A DNA stretch of 64,000 nucleotides from Tragulus kanchil (GCA_022376925.1 JAIOJX010000027.1:16509471-16573470); one strand, 5' to 3'. Counted from the first letter of the stretch, positions 21,777 through 33,466 are shown. Notes: generated by a model not told the origin, from the sequence alone. Numbers and translations: made by a program.

Positions 21777-22738
21777 GCGTCCGCGGCCCGGGGCGCGCGC
21801 GTCCTCCCCTCCGGGCGGGCGGCGGCGTCCGCACAGGTGCACGGCCGCCGGACGCCCCGGGGGGGCCCCGGGCCGGGGAAGGGGCCCGGATGCGCACCGA
21901 CCCCGGGGGTCCCAGTGGCCTCAGCCTGCTCGGGCCCCCAAAGCTCCCAACATCGATTTCAGCAAAACCGCCCACCGCCCACCGTCAAACTTTCAACCAT
22001 GTAATGATCAAAACCAACTCACCGAGTTAGGAGGGAAGAGAATAAACCCCCGAAGGCTCCCGATGAAGGCGGAGGCCGGGCCGCCCCTCCTTATAAGCAG
22101 TTCAGGAGCGCGAGAAAGGATTAACCCCTTCGGGCGTGGGCCGCAGCCTATGGCGACTGGGCTCCGGCGGGCGAGCCCTGGGCGCCGGCCCCCGCCCGCT
22201 CCCGCGCCCCTCCCGCCGCCCGCGCCCGCGCCCCGGCCCCGCGTCGCTGCCGATCGCCTATCCTATACCGGCTGCAGCCGGTCTCCGCCGGCCTCGGGGG
22301 CGCGCCGCCGACCATGTGCTGCGAGCGCGGAGCGCCGCCAAGGAGGGGGCCGGCCCGGCGTGCGCGCGCCGGCCCACGTGGACGAGGCCGTGCCGGGCGC
22401 GCGCCCGCCGGAGCCCGGGCCGGGGGTCACGGAAGGTGACGGCCTGGCTGTTCCCGACCGGCCGCAGGGGCCCCGGGCGCGCCGCCCCCCGCCCCGCCCG
22501 GCCCCGCGCATCCCTGCGCGCCCCGCCCGGCCGGCCCCGGGCGCCGGCGGCGCCGGGCGCAGGGCGCGCGGGCCGCCCCTCTGCGGGTCCCCGGGCCGCC
22601 TCCCGTCCCGCGGGCCCCCGGCCCGGCCGCGCCCGCGCCCGCGGGGCTGGGGCTCGCGGCTCCGCGCCCGCCCCGGGCGAAACAGGCTCCTTCCCGTTTG
22701 GGTGTGAGCTGCGCGCGCGGCGCCGCGGACCCCGCGTT

Positions 22739-24936
22739 CCTCCTCCCGCGCCCGCCTCCCGCGGGCTCGTCGGTGCCGCACCCGAGGGTTCCCTTAGGTG
22801 GGGGCCCCGGGCGCCGCGCTCCCCGCTGCGGCAGCGGCGGCAGCTCCGCGTTGCGCGCGGGGACGCGTGCGAGCCGCCGGGCTGAGTCAGCGTCCGCGGC
22901 CCGGGGCGCGCGCGTCCTCCCCTCCGGGCGGGCGGCGGCGTCCGCACAGGTGCACGGCCGCCGGACGCCCCGCGCGCTCCGGGGGGAAGGGGGCCCGGAG
23001 CCACGACCCCCGGGTCCCAGTGGCCTCAGGACCTGATGCTCGGGGAACCTCGCTGCGAGCCTGTCACGGGGACGGAGCCGTGTGTTTCGGAGCCCGCGGG
23101 GGCACAGACGTGGCCGCCTGGTGTCCACGTCGCGTCCCCAGGGCCTCCTCGAGCCCTGCTCGGAAGCAAAGGCCTCATTCTCCGCACCCCGGGCCGACTT
23201 TGGCACCGGCCGCTCCCGTCATCAGGTTCGGAGAATGTGATTCCGATGTCAGAAACTCGGGAGAACCTGGTTTGGGGGTGCGTGTGCGGAGGGTCGCCGC
23301 CGGGAGGAGCCGGCGGTCAGAGCCCTGTTAAAGCTGTCTGCAGTCGCCGGCCGGTCTCTCGTGGCCAGCGCTGCGGGAGCTCCGGCGTGAGTCGGGGGAG
23401 CAGATGTGTGGGCGCAGTCAGTCCGCGGCTAGACCCTGGACAGGGCAGCCCGGGGCCCTGGTGCGCTTCTCAGCCTTGCAAGGGTAACCGAACTCCTGGA
23501 GGGTCAGTTTCCAAGCCTGTCAAGTGGGGGCGAGGCTGGTATTGCCAGACCCGGCGCGATCCGTGACGTCGGTCAAGTGCGGATCACAGAGACGGGCTTA
23601 TGGCAAGCCCTAGGCAGCCGTGAGCCCTTATTGTTGCTGCTCTTTCTGGCGCTCTAAGTCCGACCGCTGCCCACTCGGTCGCCCACCCTGCACGGGGTCC
23701 TTTTTCAAGTTGTTTTGTGCTTCGAAGATTCCGCCTGTAATGATATTTGGACGCTGATTTTAACCTCCAACTTGAAAGCCCTTCATGCTGAAACAGGAGT
23801 GGCTATAAACGTAACCCTTGGTATTTGAAACACCGGATGCCATGCCTCCTCCCGCGCCCGCCTCCCGCGGGCTCGTCGGTGCCGCACCCGAGGGTTCCCT
23901 TAGGTGGGGGCCCCGGGCGCCGCGCTCCCCGCTGCGGCAGCGGCGGCAGCTCCGCGTTGCGCGCGGGGACGCGTGCGAGCCGCCGGGCTGAGTCAGCGTC
24001 CGCGGCCCGGGGCGCGCGCGTCCTCCCCTCCGGGCGGGCGGCGGCGTCCGCACAGGTGCACGGCCGCCGGACGCCCCGCGCGCTCCGGGGGGAAGGGGGC
24101 CCGGAGCCACGACCCCCGGGTCCCAGTGGCCTCAGGACCTGATGCTCGGGGAACCTCGCTGCGAGCCTGTCACGGGGACGGAGCCGTGTGTTTCGGAGCC
24201 CGCGGGGGCACAGACGTGGCCGCCTGGTGTCCACGTCGCGTCCCCAGGGCCTCCTCGAGCCCTGCTCGGAAGCAAAGGCCTCATTCTCCGCACCCCGGGC
24301 CGACTTTGGCACCGGCCGCTCCCGTCATCAGGTTCGGAGAATGTGATTCCGATGTCAGAAACTCGGGAGAACCTGGTTTGGGGGTGCGTGTGCGGAGGGT
24401 CGCCGCCGGGAGGAGCCGGCGGTCAGAGCCCTGTTAAAGCTGTCTGCAGTCGCCGGCCGGTCTCTCGTGGCCAGCGCTGCGGGAGCTCCGGCGTGAGTCG
24501 GGGGAGCAGATGTGTGGGCGCAGTCAGTCCGCGGCTAGACCCTGGACAGGGCAGCCCGGGGCCCTGGTGCGCTTCTCAGCCTTGCAAGGGTAACCGAACT
24601 CCTGGAGGGTCAGTTTCCAAGCCTGTCAAGTGGGGGCGAGGCTGGTATTGCCAGACCCGGCGCGATCCGTGACGTCGGTCAAGTGCGGATCACAGAGACG
24701 GGCTTATGGCAAGCCCTAGGCAGCCGTGAGCCCTTATTGTTGCTGCTCTTTCTGGCGCTCTAAGTCCGACCGCTGCCCACTCGGTCGCCCACCCTGCACG
24801 GGGTCCTTTTTCAAGTTGTTTTGTGCTTCGAAGATTCCGCCTGTAATGATATTTGGACGCTGATTTTAACCTCCAACTTGAAAGCCCTTCATGCTGAAAC
24901 AGGAGTGGCTATAAACGTAACCCTTGGTATTTAGGA
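22739..24936. repeat. Direct tandem duplication 7, period 1106 bp
   Basis: Copy A is 22739-23844 and copy B is 23845 to about 24936. Copy A ends abnormally (TTTGAAACACCGGATGCCAT) before CCTCCTCCCGCGCCCG restarts. With duplications 5 and 6 it forms a three-step cascade, so some CpG island sequence is present three times. Confidence 0.97.
23564..23570. promoter_or_regulatory. CRE-like site TGACGTC
   Basis: TGACGTCG, one base from the full cAMP response element, at the right flank of the CpG block. Duplicate at 24670-24676. Possible CREB/ATF site. Confidence 0.35.
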
Positions 24937-25284
24937 AGTTACAGCGCATCCGGACCTGCCCCTGCTCCGAGTGTGGAAATGCCATGTTCAACATGACCCA
25001 GCACATTCTGTACTGGGGACCTAGGGGAGCAGCCCATGAATTACAGCTGAGTGGCTGCAAGCAAGCCACCTAAGAGCCTCCTCTTGTCGGTTTTAAAAAT
25101 TAGACAAACAGTGCAGAAAGCCCTGGGGTGGGGGTGGGGGGCTCGAATGAGCCTTTGGGAACGTCACAGCTGAGTATCTGTCCAAGTGTAATAAGTAGCT
25201 TTTGGAAGAGCATAACTATAAGAACAACAACAATAATGGGTTTCTATTTTATTAATATTAATTATACCCATTATTAGTGGCAAG

Positions 25285-25447
25285 AAGAAGAGGGGTGGCG
25301 GAGGATGAGATGGTTGAATGGCGTCACTGACTGAATGGACGTGAGTTGGAGCAAACTCCGCCACATCGTGGAGGACAGGGGAGCCTGGCGTGCCGCAGTC
25401 CGTGCGGATGCAAAGAGTTGGACACAACTTAGCGAGTGAACAGCACC
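25285..25447 (+). mobile_element. BovB LINE 3' tail fragment
   Basis: GAGGATGAGATGGTTGAATG, CAAACTCCGCCACATCG, GGAGCCTGGCGTGCCGCAGT and AAAGAGTTGGACACAACTTA are the terminal BovB landmarks. The second copy is at 26377-26538. Confidence 0.85.
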
Positions 25448-25518
25448 TGTTAGTCCTTTTTTCCCCACTTTTGCTTCATTCCCTGGACTGGGTGCCATTT
25501 GTGTGATCTGAACTTACC

Positions 25519-25638
25519 ACTGGAGTGGGTTGCCGTGCCCTCCTCCAGGGGGTCTTTCTGACCCAGGGATTGAACCCTGCGATGAGTCTTCTGCATTGGC
25601 AAGCGGGTTCTTTACCGCTAGCACCACCTGGGAAGCCC
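25519..25638 (-). mobile_element. Bov-tA type SINE 5' part, reverse
   Basis: ACTGGAGTGGGTTGCC, CCAGGGGGTCTTTCTGACCC, GGTTCTTTACCGCTAGCACC and CTGGGAAGCCC: the complement of the tRNA-derived head. The second copy is at 26610-26729. Confidence 0.88.
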
Positions 25639-26376
25639 ACCACTGAGCTTCTGCAGTTGACCCTCACCCCCACTGACACAGGAGAAGGGCTGAGGTGCCG
25701 AGCACGGGAGGGGTCCCCCCAGGGGTCAGACACCCTGGCTCTTTCTGCAATGGAAGTTCATCCAAGTGTGAGATTTGCCACCTGCGTTTGGACAGCAGTG
25801 TGGGTGTCTGGGAACCCAGCCTCTGTCCAGGCTTGCCAGCCACAAGCCTGTGACTTTTGCCCACCCTGGTTAGAAGGGGGCTTCACCTTGTTCCCTGGAT
25901 CCTAGTGAGACCAAGCCTGAGGACCCTACATTTTCTTTCCCTCCAGGGAAAGCACTGCGTCACCATGTGAATCAGTTACCCCTCTACCCGCTCCCCCAAA
26001 CAAAACTAATTCTGTTCCTTTGAAGTCTGGAGTAGAACCAGAAGAATCAGGAAATGAAGTTCAAGGCTCGGCGCCGCCTTAGCCTCCCGTTGCGCCTGTC
26101 GAGACCCACGAGGCAGCGGAGACCCCACGGCCCGACGGGGCGGGGCCGTGACGATGCCCTTAGGAAGCCCTGGACCTCCTGGAGGCTCTGGCTCCGGAGA
26201 GCCCTCCCAAGCTCTCCCGTCGAGCGTGGGGGGCTCGAATGAGCCTTTGGGAACGTCACAGCTGAGTATCTGTCCAAGTGTAATAAGTAGCTTTTGGAAG
26301 AGCATAACTATAAGAACAACAACAATAATGGGTTTCTATTTTATTAATATTAATTATACCCATTATTAGTGGCAAG

Positions 26377-26538
26377 AAGAAGAGGGGTGGCGGAGGATGA
26401 GATGGTTGAATGGCGTCACTGACTGAATGGACGTGAGTTGGAGCAAACTCCGCCACATCGTGGAGGACAGGGGAGCCTGGCGTGCCGCAGTCCGTGCGGA
26501 TGCAAAGAGTTGGACACAACTTAGCGAGTGAACAGCAC
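26377..26538 (+). mobile_element. BovB LINE 3' tail fragment (second copy)
   Basis: Duplicate of 25285-25447 from duplication 8. Confidence 0.85.
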
Positions 26539-26609
26539 CTGTTAGTCCTTTTTTCCCCACTTTGCTTCATTCCCTGGACTGGGTGCCATTTGTGTGATCT
26601 GAACTTACC

Positions 26610-26729
26610 ACTGGAGTGGGTTGCCGTGCCCTCCTCCAGGGGGTCTTTCTGACCCAGGGATTGAACCCTGCGATGAGTCTTCTGCATTGGCAAGCGGGTT
26701 CTTTACCGCTAGCACCACCTGGGAAGCCC
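26610..26729 (-). mobile_element. Bov-tA type SINE 5' part, reverse (second copy)
   Basis: Duplicate of 25519-25638 from duplication 8. Confidence 0.88.
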
Positions 26730-27319
26730 ACCACTGAGCTTCTGCAGTTGACCCTCACCCCCACTGACACAGGAGAAGGGCTGAGGTGCCGAGCACGGGA
26801 GGGGTCCCCCCAGGGGTCAGACACCCTGGCTCTTTCTGCAATGGAAGTTCATCCAAGTGTGAGATTTGCCACCTGCGTTTGGACAGCAGTGTGGGTGTCT
26901 GGGAACCCAGCCTCTGTCCAGGCTTGCCAGCCACAAGCCTGTGACTTTTGCCCACCCTGGTTAGAAGGGGGCTTCACCTTGTTCCCTGGATCCTAGTGAG
27001 ACCAAGCCTGAGGACCCTACATTTTCTTTCCCTCCAGGGAAAGCACTGCGTCACCATGTGAATCAGTTACCCCTCTACCCGCTCCCCCAAACAAAACTAA
27101 TTCTGTTCCTTTGAAGTCTGGAGTAGAACCAGAAGAATCAGGAAATGAAGTTCAAGGCTCGGCGCCGCCTTAGCCTCCCGTTGCGCCTGTCGAGACCCAC
27201 GAGGCAGCGGAGACCCCACGGCCCGACGGGGCGGGGCCGTGACGATGCCCTTAGGAAGCCCTGGACCTCCCTGGAGAGGCTCTGGCTCCGGAGAGCCCTC
27301 CCCAAGCTCTCCCGTCGAG

Positions 27320-27760
27320 AGCCTCTCCCGTCGGCTCGTTTGCATGAGAACAGGCTCCTTTGTGCGAACTTGGCCTGCCCGGTCTCGGCCGCAGTCCTGA
27401 GTCCTTCTAGTTCTCCTGATGGGTTGCTAGGCAGATATGACCCTGGCTTGCAAATAAGGTTCCTGCATTTACCGGCCGTGAGAACTTCAGCGAGGGGTAA
27501 GGAGACGGAAAGGAATCTGGTTTGGAGCTCAGGGAGGCCACGCCTGCGTTTGAGGGCTGGGTCCAGAGCAGCCCGTGGAAAGGGGGTGCTCTGGAGGGGC
27601 CTGTGGGGCGGCCTTGGTGACCCGCCCGCCCGCGGGCTCCCCCTTTCCTGTCTCTGCCTCTGGCACCCATGATCTTAACATGATCTTAATCGATCTTGCA
27701 TTCGATGGGCGCAAGATTGTTTTGGTAGATTTTATCTTTATTTTGTTTTTTAAAATAGTC
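27320..27760. other. Unannotated GC-moderate sequence
   Basis: Single-copy sequence with no recognisable exon, repeat or regulatory pattern. Presumed ARSG intron or SLC16A6 5' flank. Confidence 0.5.
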
Positions 27761-27762
27761 CT

Positions 27763-27945
27763 TTCTTATTTATTTCGGTTGTGTTGGGCCTTTCCTGCCG
27801 CACGTGGGCTTCTCCCTAGTTGTGGTCGGTGGGCTTAGTTGCCTAGCGGGACGTGACTCTCAGCTCCCCTGCCAGGGATCAAACCCTCACCGCCTGCATC
27901 ACAAGGCGGATTCTTAACCACTGGACCACCAAGGAAGCTCCTCAG
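27763..27945 (-). mobile_element. CHR-like SINE, reverse
   Basis: TTATTTCGGTTGTGTTGGGC, then GGGATCAAACCCTCACCGCC, GGCGGATTCTTAACCACTGG and CCACCAAGGAAGCTCC. Confidence 0.8.
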
Positions 27946-28619
27946 TGGACACAGATTCTTGCTTTAAAACATGACCGTCTGCTTCTCCAGACAGCCAGGA
28001 ACCTCACAGAGTTGCACCTCTAGGAGCCCTGGCTGTCCAGGTGCCGATGCTGGGTGTATCTTGACGTTTATAGGACTTCCCAGCCCAGACACTTGGTGGT
28101 TTGCAGGACGGCAGGGACCTTCAAACAGAAACGCATGTTTTGTGGAGAATCTGAAGATGTGCCAAGGGGAAAATATGTTCTGAGGCGCACTTTTGGAGAG
28201 ATTGCTCTTCAGAACGTCCGCTCTTGTCTGGTTGACCTGTCCGAGAGCCCACCGTGGTGCGGGCCGATTGTTGGTTCATTCCTGCACGGTGGGGCTCCAC
28301 TCCGGCTTCACCAGAGCCAAGGGCTCGCCAGGGTGCATGGCCCTCGCTGGAACGGCCTCCCAGGGGAAGGTCAACATAGTAGGTCAGGGAAGGCTCCTCT
28401 CTGCAAGTCTACGCGGCCCGTCTCCCAAGCAAGCGCATCTTGGTAAAGATGCCTTTCTTGTGCCTTAATGATCATTTGTCAAAATTTATAATCTATGTTG
28501 TCGGATTATAAATAATGACTCAATAATAATCCTAGTGGCTCAGTCTATAAGGGTTTTTTTTTTTTTTAACACTTGGAGCAAAGCATAAACAAGTAAATTT
28601 CAATCTATATACAAAGTCT

Positions 28620-28805
28620 GGCTTCTCGGTGCTAGTGGTAAAGAGCCCACCTGCAAATGAAGCAGACCTAAGAGACACGGGTTGGATCCCTGGGTCGGGG
28701 GGACCCCCTGGCTTTGCCCGGAGGATCCTGCGGGCAGGGGAGCCCGGCGGGCTGCGGTTCACGGGGTGGCAGGGTCGGATACACGGGACGCGGCTGAGCG
28801 CAGTC
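28620..28805 (+). mobile_element. Bov-tA type SINE, diverged
   Basis: GGTAAAGAGCCCACCTGCAA, GGGTTGGATCCCTGGGTCGG, GGGAGCCCGGCGGGCTGCGG and GGTCGGATACACGGGACGCG in order. Confidence 0.85.
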
Positions 28806-28965
28806 AGCGCGGGACAGGATAAGGTCATGAAATACTTTTGAACATGGAGGTGGAGTATATTGTGATAGAATGGAAATATGGTTTTGAAAAACAGAGAGTG
28901 AAATGATAGAACATTTCCGATCTCACGAGAGCTCTTCTCAAGTGAGTTTTAAAGGAATGATGGTG

Positions 28966-29060
28966 GACACTCCCTGGTGGTCCGGGCTGGGCGCTTGCGC
29001 TGCTGGGTGGGGGCCAGCCCCTGGTTGGGGAGCTAAGATCCCGCACGTTACGAAGCGTGG
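28966..29060 (+). mobile_element. CHR-like SINE fragment
   Basis: CACTCCCTGGTGGTCCGGGC through TTGGGGAGCTAAGATCCCGC. Confidence 0.7.
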
Positions 29061-29396
29061 TCATAGATGAATAGATATACAAGGTAAATGGGGGATGGTG
29101 ACTTCCACGTGGCTCTGGGGTGGACGCTGGGCCCATGGAAAGGAGTGGTTTAGTCGCTCAGATACACTGGGAATGGAGTCTGTGATGAAACACTGAAGGC
29201 AGCTTAGTGTGAGGGTTTTAGGGGCTGAATGCTTGTGCCCCTCGCCGTTCAGGTGTCGAAGCCCTGCCCCCTCGCCCCCACCCTCAGTGAGAGTATCTGG
29301 AGATGGGACCTTTGAGAGGAATGAGGTTAGATTAGGTCATGAGGGTGGGGCCCGGGGGAGGGAATTGCTGACTTGCTTTGTAAGAAAAGGAAGAGA

Positions 29397-29530
29397 TGGG
29401 GACTTGCTGGTGGTCCGCTGGCTGGGGCTCCACGCTGCCAATGGAGGGGGCACAGGGTCAGTCCCTGGTCAGGGAACTAAGATCCCACAGGCTTTTGGGG
29501 GGGCACAGCCAAAAAAAAGGGGGGGAATAG
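29397..29530 (+). mobile_element. CHR-like SINE with A/G-rich tail
   Basis: GGGGACTTGCTGGTGGTCCG, GTCAGGGAACTAAGATCCCA, GGGCACAGCCAAAAAAAAGG. Confidence 0.75.
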
Positions 29531-29692
29531 AGAAGTCTGTGTGTCTCTGAGAGCCCACGCTCCCTCTCAGAGAGAGACAAGCCAGGAAGACAGCCCCTCC
29601 CCAGTCTCTGAGCACGTGGCGCCCTGATCTCAGACCGAAGCCCCCAGGGCCAGTAGAAAATAGTTTTCTATTTTTTAAGCCCCCTGGGGTTC

Positions 29693-29890
29693 CCAGCTGG
29701 CTCAGGGGTAGAGTCTGCCTGCAAGTGGAGGAGACGCGGGTTCGATCCTGGGGTTGGGAAGGTCTCCTGGAGAAGGAAATGGCAGCCCCCTCAGTACTCT
29801 CGCCTGGAGGATCCCCTGGACAGAGGAGCCGGGCGGGCTATAGTCCTTGGGGTCCCAAGGAGTCGGACACGACTGAGCCCTCACACATGC
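29693..29890 (+). mobile_element. Bov-tA type SINE
   Basis: TTCCCAGCTGGCTCAGGGGT, GACGCGGGTTCGATCCTGGG, GGAGAAGGAAATGGCAGCCC, GGAGTCGGACACGACTGAGC. Confidence 0.92.
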
Positions 29891-29964
29891 ACACAGTCTG
29901 TGGTATTCTGCTCTGGCAGCTTGAGTGAATGCAGAAGGGGTTTATTATTCCCCACCCCACGTCT

Positions 29965-30085
29965 TTTTGGAATTTTTTTTTGGCCACCCCACCCAGCTTG
30001 TGGGATCCTACTTCCCCTACCGAGGACGGAACCCAGTGAAAGCGTTCAGTCCCAACCACTGGACTGCCAGGGCCGTCCCCTGGCG
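29965..30085 (-). mobile_element. CHR-like SINE fragment, reverse
   Basis: TTTTTTTTGGCCACCCCACC, GCTTGTGGGATCCTACTTCC, CCCAACCACTGGACTGCCAG. Confidence 0.75.
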
Positions 30086-30449
30086 GCTTCTCTAGACGCG
30101 CACACAGCGGCCTGCGCAGCCAGGGCGGAGGAAGCCCAGACAGCACGAGAAGGCTGTGGGTCCCGCCCTCACAGGGGAGAGGACAGAGCCGGGTCCCTGC
30201 CGCGGACTGCGGCAGGCCGCCAGCGAGCTGTGCACGGGGGAGGCTCCTCCCAGCAGTCCCCACCCTTTTGGACCCCAAGGACTGGTTCATGGAAGACAGT
30301 TTTACCACAGACCTGGGGAGGAGGGATGGTTTCGGGATGATCCCAGCACATTTCCACGGCCGTGCGCTTTAGTTCTGTTACTAGGCCAGCAGCTCCCCTT
30401 CAGATCCTCAGGCATTAGATCCCGGGGTCGGGGGAACGTGGACTCCAGG

Positions 30450-30552
30450 GTCTGACCTGGAATCCCGAGTCTGTCCTCACAGCGGGGTCACCTTGGGGGA
30501 GTCACTTAGCCTCTCTGGACCTCACTCTGCTCATCCACGAAAGGGAAGAGTG
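30450..30552. repeat. MIR-type SINE fragment
   Basis: GGTCACCTTGGGGGAGTCAC followed by TTAGCCTCTCTGGACCTCAC matches the conserved MIR end by eye. Confidence 0.6.
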
Positions 30553-30558
30553 TGTTAC

Positions 30559-30755
30559 TCACTCAGTTGCATCTGGCTCTTTGAGACCCTTGGACTGTAG
30601 CCCGCCAGGCACCACTGTCCACGAGACTTTCCAGGCGAGGACACTGGAGTGGGCTGCCATTCTCCTCTCCAGGGGATCTTCCCCAGCCGGGGATCGAACC
30701 CAGGCCTCCTGCATTGCAAGCAGCTTCTCTGCCGTCTGAGCCAGCGGGAGCTCGG
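30559..30755 (-). mobile_element. Bov-tA type SINE, reverse
   Basis: ACTCAGTTGCATCTGGCTCT, TGTAGCCCGCCAGGCACC, GGGCTGCCATTCTCCTCTCC, CCGGGGATCGAACCCAGGCC, TTCTCTGCCGTCTGAGCC. Confidence 0.9.
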
Positions 30756-31169
30756 GGAATAATAATAATGACGATACCTCCCGCAGAGGTAGCTATATAG
30801 GGAGCTCAGTGCTTCGTTGGTAATTTGACTGACTCAGTGTCTGTGAGGGCCGGCAGCCCAGCGCTGTGAATTGACCAGCGATGGAGCCATGGCTCTTGGC
30901 TGGGGGACGGAGGAGGCTGGCGCTTGGTGAGCCTAGACCGGTAGGAGAGGGCCTTCGGGGCCTGGCCAGGTGGAGGGGAGAAGGGAGACGGGGAAGAGAG
31001 GAAGGTAAGGGGCGGGGAGGGAGCACGCTGGATTCAGGGACAGCGCGGTCACCCCCCGAGTCCAGGCGCCAGAGCCTCCGGTGATCTGAACTGTCTCACG
31101 TCCGGTTACCACTCCGGGCAACGTGGACGTGTCACGGGGGGTTGAATTCTTGCTGGAGTGAGTTTTAAC
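30756..31169. other. Unannotated sequence
   Basis: Single-copy purine-rich stretch (GGGAGAAGGGAGACGGGG and similar) with no recognised gene or repeat. Confidence 0.5.
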
Positions 31170-33466
31170 GTGGATGTCTACACTGGCACTTGGTCTTTGG
31201 GTTTATTTTCATTGTTCTCTGCTCCTGTAGTCTTGCCATCTCATTGCTTATACAGAAAAAAAGCGAGCGAGGCCACAGTGGCCCCGAGGAGGCCTCTGAC
31301 AACCATCTCTAGCCTGTCGCAAAAGTCCCCAACACAGAACAGAGCTGAAGTCAGAATTCTCTGAACGAAGTGGATTTCGTCGCATGGTTTTCAGAAACAA
31401 ACAGGGTCACGTTAGACTCAGCGGCAAGTCACGAAGTCCTCTGGAGTTGTTGGAAGGCGCCGGGTGGGGGCCGCTGGGTTTTGTCCCCATCGGCTCAGGC
31501 TCGCATTGGATAGTCGCTGAAGTTCCCGAGGCCAGGGGAGGAAAGCCTGCTCTCCTGCTGCTGCTTGCCTAAGGGGAGACATTGGGCTCCCCATCTCCTC
31601 TCAGCCCCACAGCCAGTCCTGCTGCCTCCTGGAAACAGGGCACCCCGGGAAGCTTCTGTTGTAACCTCGTCTTCGTCGGCGCAGCGCATCCGCGCGCTTC
31701 CAGATGGCTCGCGGGACGACACAGAGCAGCTAGGAGGGCGCCCCGGGGCGGTGCTGGGGTGCAAGGCCAGGAGGGGCCCCGCCGCCCCGGCCGAGGCTGC
31801 GGCAGGGCTCTGTTGTCCCGAAGCAGCCTGCATTGCCGGGGGATTCTCTACTGTCCGAGCCGCCAGGGAAGCCCTCCTCAGTGGAGTTCAAAGGCTGCGT
31901 CTGGGCCCAGGGCGGGGCTGGGCCCAGGGAGCCCACCGCTCCTTCCAGCCACGCCCGGCCCTCCCCTCTCAGGGCCGCCGCCTCCCGTCGCGGCCCGCTC
32001 ACGCGCTGGCGAGCGCCGTTGTTTCCCAGGCCGCAAAAACCACACCTCGGAGGATGTGGTCTGTCCTCTCGAGTGTTTACCCTTTAGTTCGGGAGGGAGG
32101 ACAGGTGTGGCCGTTGCCTCAAGAGGCGCCGAACAAGGGTGCTTTTGCAAGTGAGACGCTCAGGGCCGGGGAAGCCACAGAGGTCACTGGGTCTCGGAAA
32201 TCTTGAGGCGAAGCTGGGCTTTCAGGGCGAGAGGGGGCTCGGGCGCAGTTGTCCGGGTCAGAGGCACTTGTCGGGCAAATGTGGGTTGAGCCTCTTCTGG
32301 GCTGAGCAACCAGAGGGTGGATGTCTACACTGGCACTTGGTCTTTGGGTTTATTTTCATTGTTCTCTGCTCCTGTAGTCTTGCCATCTCATTGCTTATAC
32401 AGAAAAAAAGCGAGCGAGGCCACAGTGGCCCCGAGGAGGCCTCTGACAACCATCTCTAGCCTGTCGCAAAAGTCCCCAACACAGAACAGAGCTGAAGTCA
32501 GAATTCTCTGAACGAAGTGGATTTCGTCGCATGGTTTTCAGAAACAAACAGGGTCACGTTAGACTCAGCGGCAAGTCACGAAGTCCTCTGGAGTTGTTGG
32601 AAGGCGCCGGGTGGGGGCCGCTGGGTTTTGTCCCCATCGGCTCAGGCTCGCATTGGATAGTCGCTGAAGTTCCCGAGGCCAGGGGAGGAAAGCCTGCTCT
32701 CCTGCTGCTGCTTGCCTAAGGGGAGACATTGGGCTCCCCATCTCCTCTCAGCCCCACAGCCAGTCCTGCTGCCTCCTGGAAACAGGGCACCCCGGGAAGC
32801 TTCTGTTGTAACCTCGTCTTCGTCGGCGCAGCGCATCCGCGCGCTTCCAGATGGCTCGCGGGACGACACAGAGCAGCTAGGAGGGCGCCCCGGGGCGGTG
32901 CTGGGGTGCAAGGCCAGGAGGGGCCCCGCCGCCCCGGCCGAGGCTGCGGCAGGGCTCTGTTGTCCCGAAGCAGCCTGCATTGCCGGGGGATTCTCTACTG
33001 TCCGAGCCGCCAGGGAAGCCCTCCTCAGTGGAGTTCAAAGGCTGCGTCTGGGCCCAGGGCGGGGCTGGGCCCAGGGAGCCCACCGCTCCTTCCAGCCACG
33101 CCCGGCCCTCCCCTCTCAGGGCCGCCGCCTCCCGTCGCGGCCCGCTCACGCGCTGGCGAGCGCCGTTGTTTCCCAGGCCGCAAAAACCACACCTCGGAGG
33201 ATGTGGTCTGTCCTCTCGAGTGTTTACCCTTTAGTTCGGGAGGGAGGACAGGTGTGGCCGTTGCCTCAAGAGGCGCCGAACAAGGGTGCTTTTGCAAGTG
33301 AGACGCTCAGGGCCGGGGAAGCCACAGAGGTCACTGGGTCTCGGAAATCTTGAGGCGAAGCTGGGCTTTCAGGGCGAGAGGGGGCTCGGGCGCAGTTGTC
33401 CGGGTCAGAGGCACTTGTCGGGCAAATGTGGGTTGAGCCTCTTCTGGGCTGAGCAACCAGAGGGTG
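31170..33466. repeat. Direct tandem duplication 9, period 1147 bp
   Basis: Copy A is 31170-32316 and copy B is 32317-33466. I see almost no differences between copies. Copy B runs 138 bases into the first copy of duplication 10. Confidence 0.97.
31815..31878 (-). mobile_element. Bov-tA type SINE head fragment, reverse
   Basis: GCATTGCCGGGGGATTCTCT, ACTGTCCGAGCCGCCAGGGA, AGCCC: the complement of a tRNA-like head. The second copy is at 32962-33025. Confidence 0.7.

Larger units (their letters stand above)
20819..23043. repeat. Direct tandem duplication 6, period about 1113 bp
   Basis: Copy A is about 20819-21932 and copy B about 21933-23043, inside the CpG island. The tail of copy A is disordered from 21857 (GGGGGGGCCCCGGGCCGGGG) compared with copy B from 22970. 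AATGATC in copy A is TAATGATC with two A lost in copy B near its start. It overlaps duplications 5 and 7. Confidence 0.96.
19100..24700. promoter_or_regulatory. CpG island, probable SLC16A6 promoter and possible ARSG alternative promoter
   Basis: Long stretch of very GC-rich DNA dense in CG dinucleotides, richest at 21030-23000. It lies upstream of SLC16A6 on the minus strand and upstream of the ARSG coding exon on the plus strand, matching the mammalian arrangement in which SLC16A6 starts inside the 5' part of ARSG. It contains CTTATAAG boxes, AP-1-like TGAGTCA sites, a CACGTG E-box (21263-21268) and TGACGTCG CRE-like sites. Its length is inflated: three overlapping 1.1 kb duplications repeat it. 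Collapsed, the island would be roughly 2-2.5 kb. Transcription start sites cannot be placed from sequence alone. Confidence 0.7.
25133..27319. repeat. Direct tandem duplication 8, period 1092 bp
   Basis: Copy A is 25133-26224 and copy B is 26225-27319. Differences are a T lost in the copy B CACTTTGC (copy A CACTTTTGC) and, near the tail of copy A, CTCCTGGAGGCTC against CTCCCTGGAGAGGCTC in copy B. Confidence 0.96.

Noticed and set aside
20951..23331. Long open frames of 170-340 codons on both strands in the CpG island
   Set aside because: Stop codons are rare in GC-rich DNA. The frames are Arg/Pro/Gly/Ala-rich, overlap each other on both strands and resemble no protein family I know.
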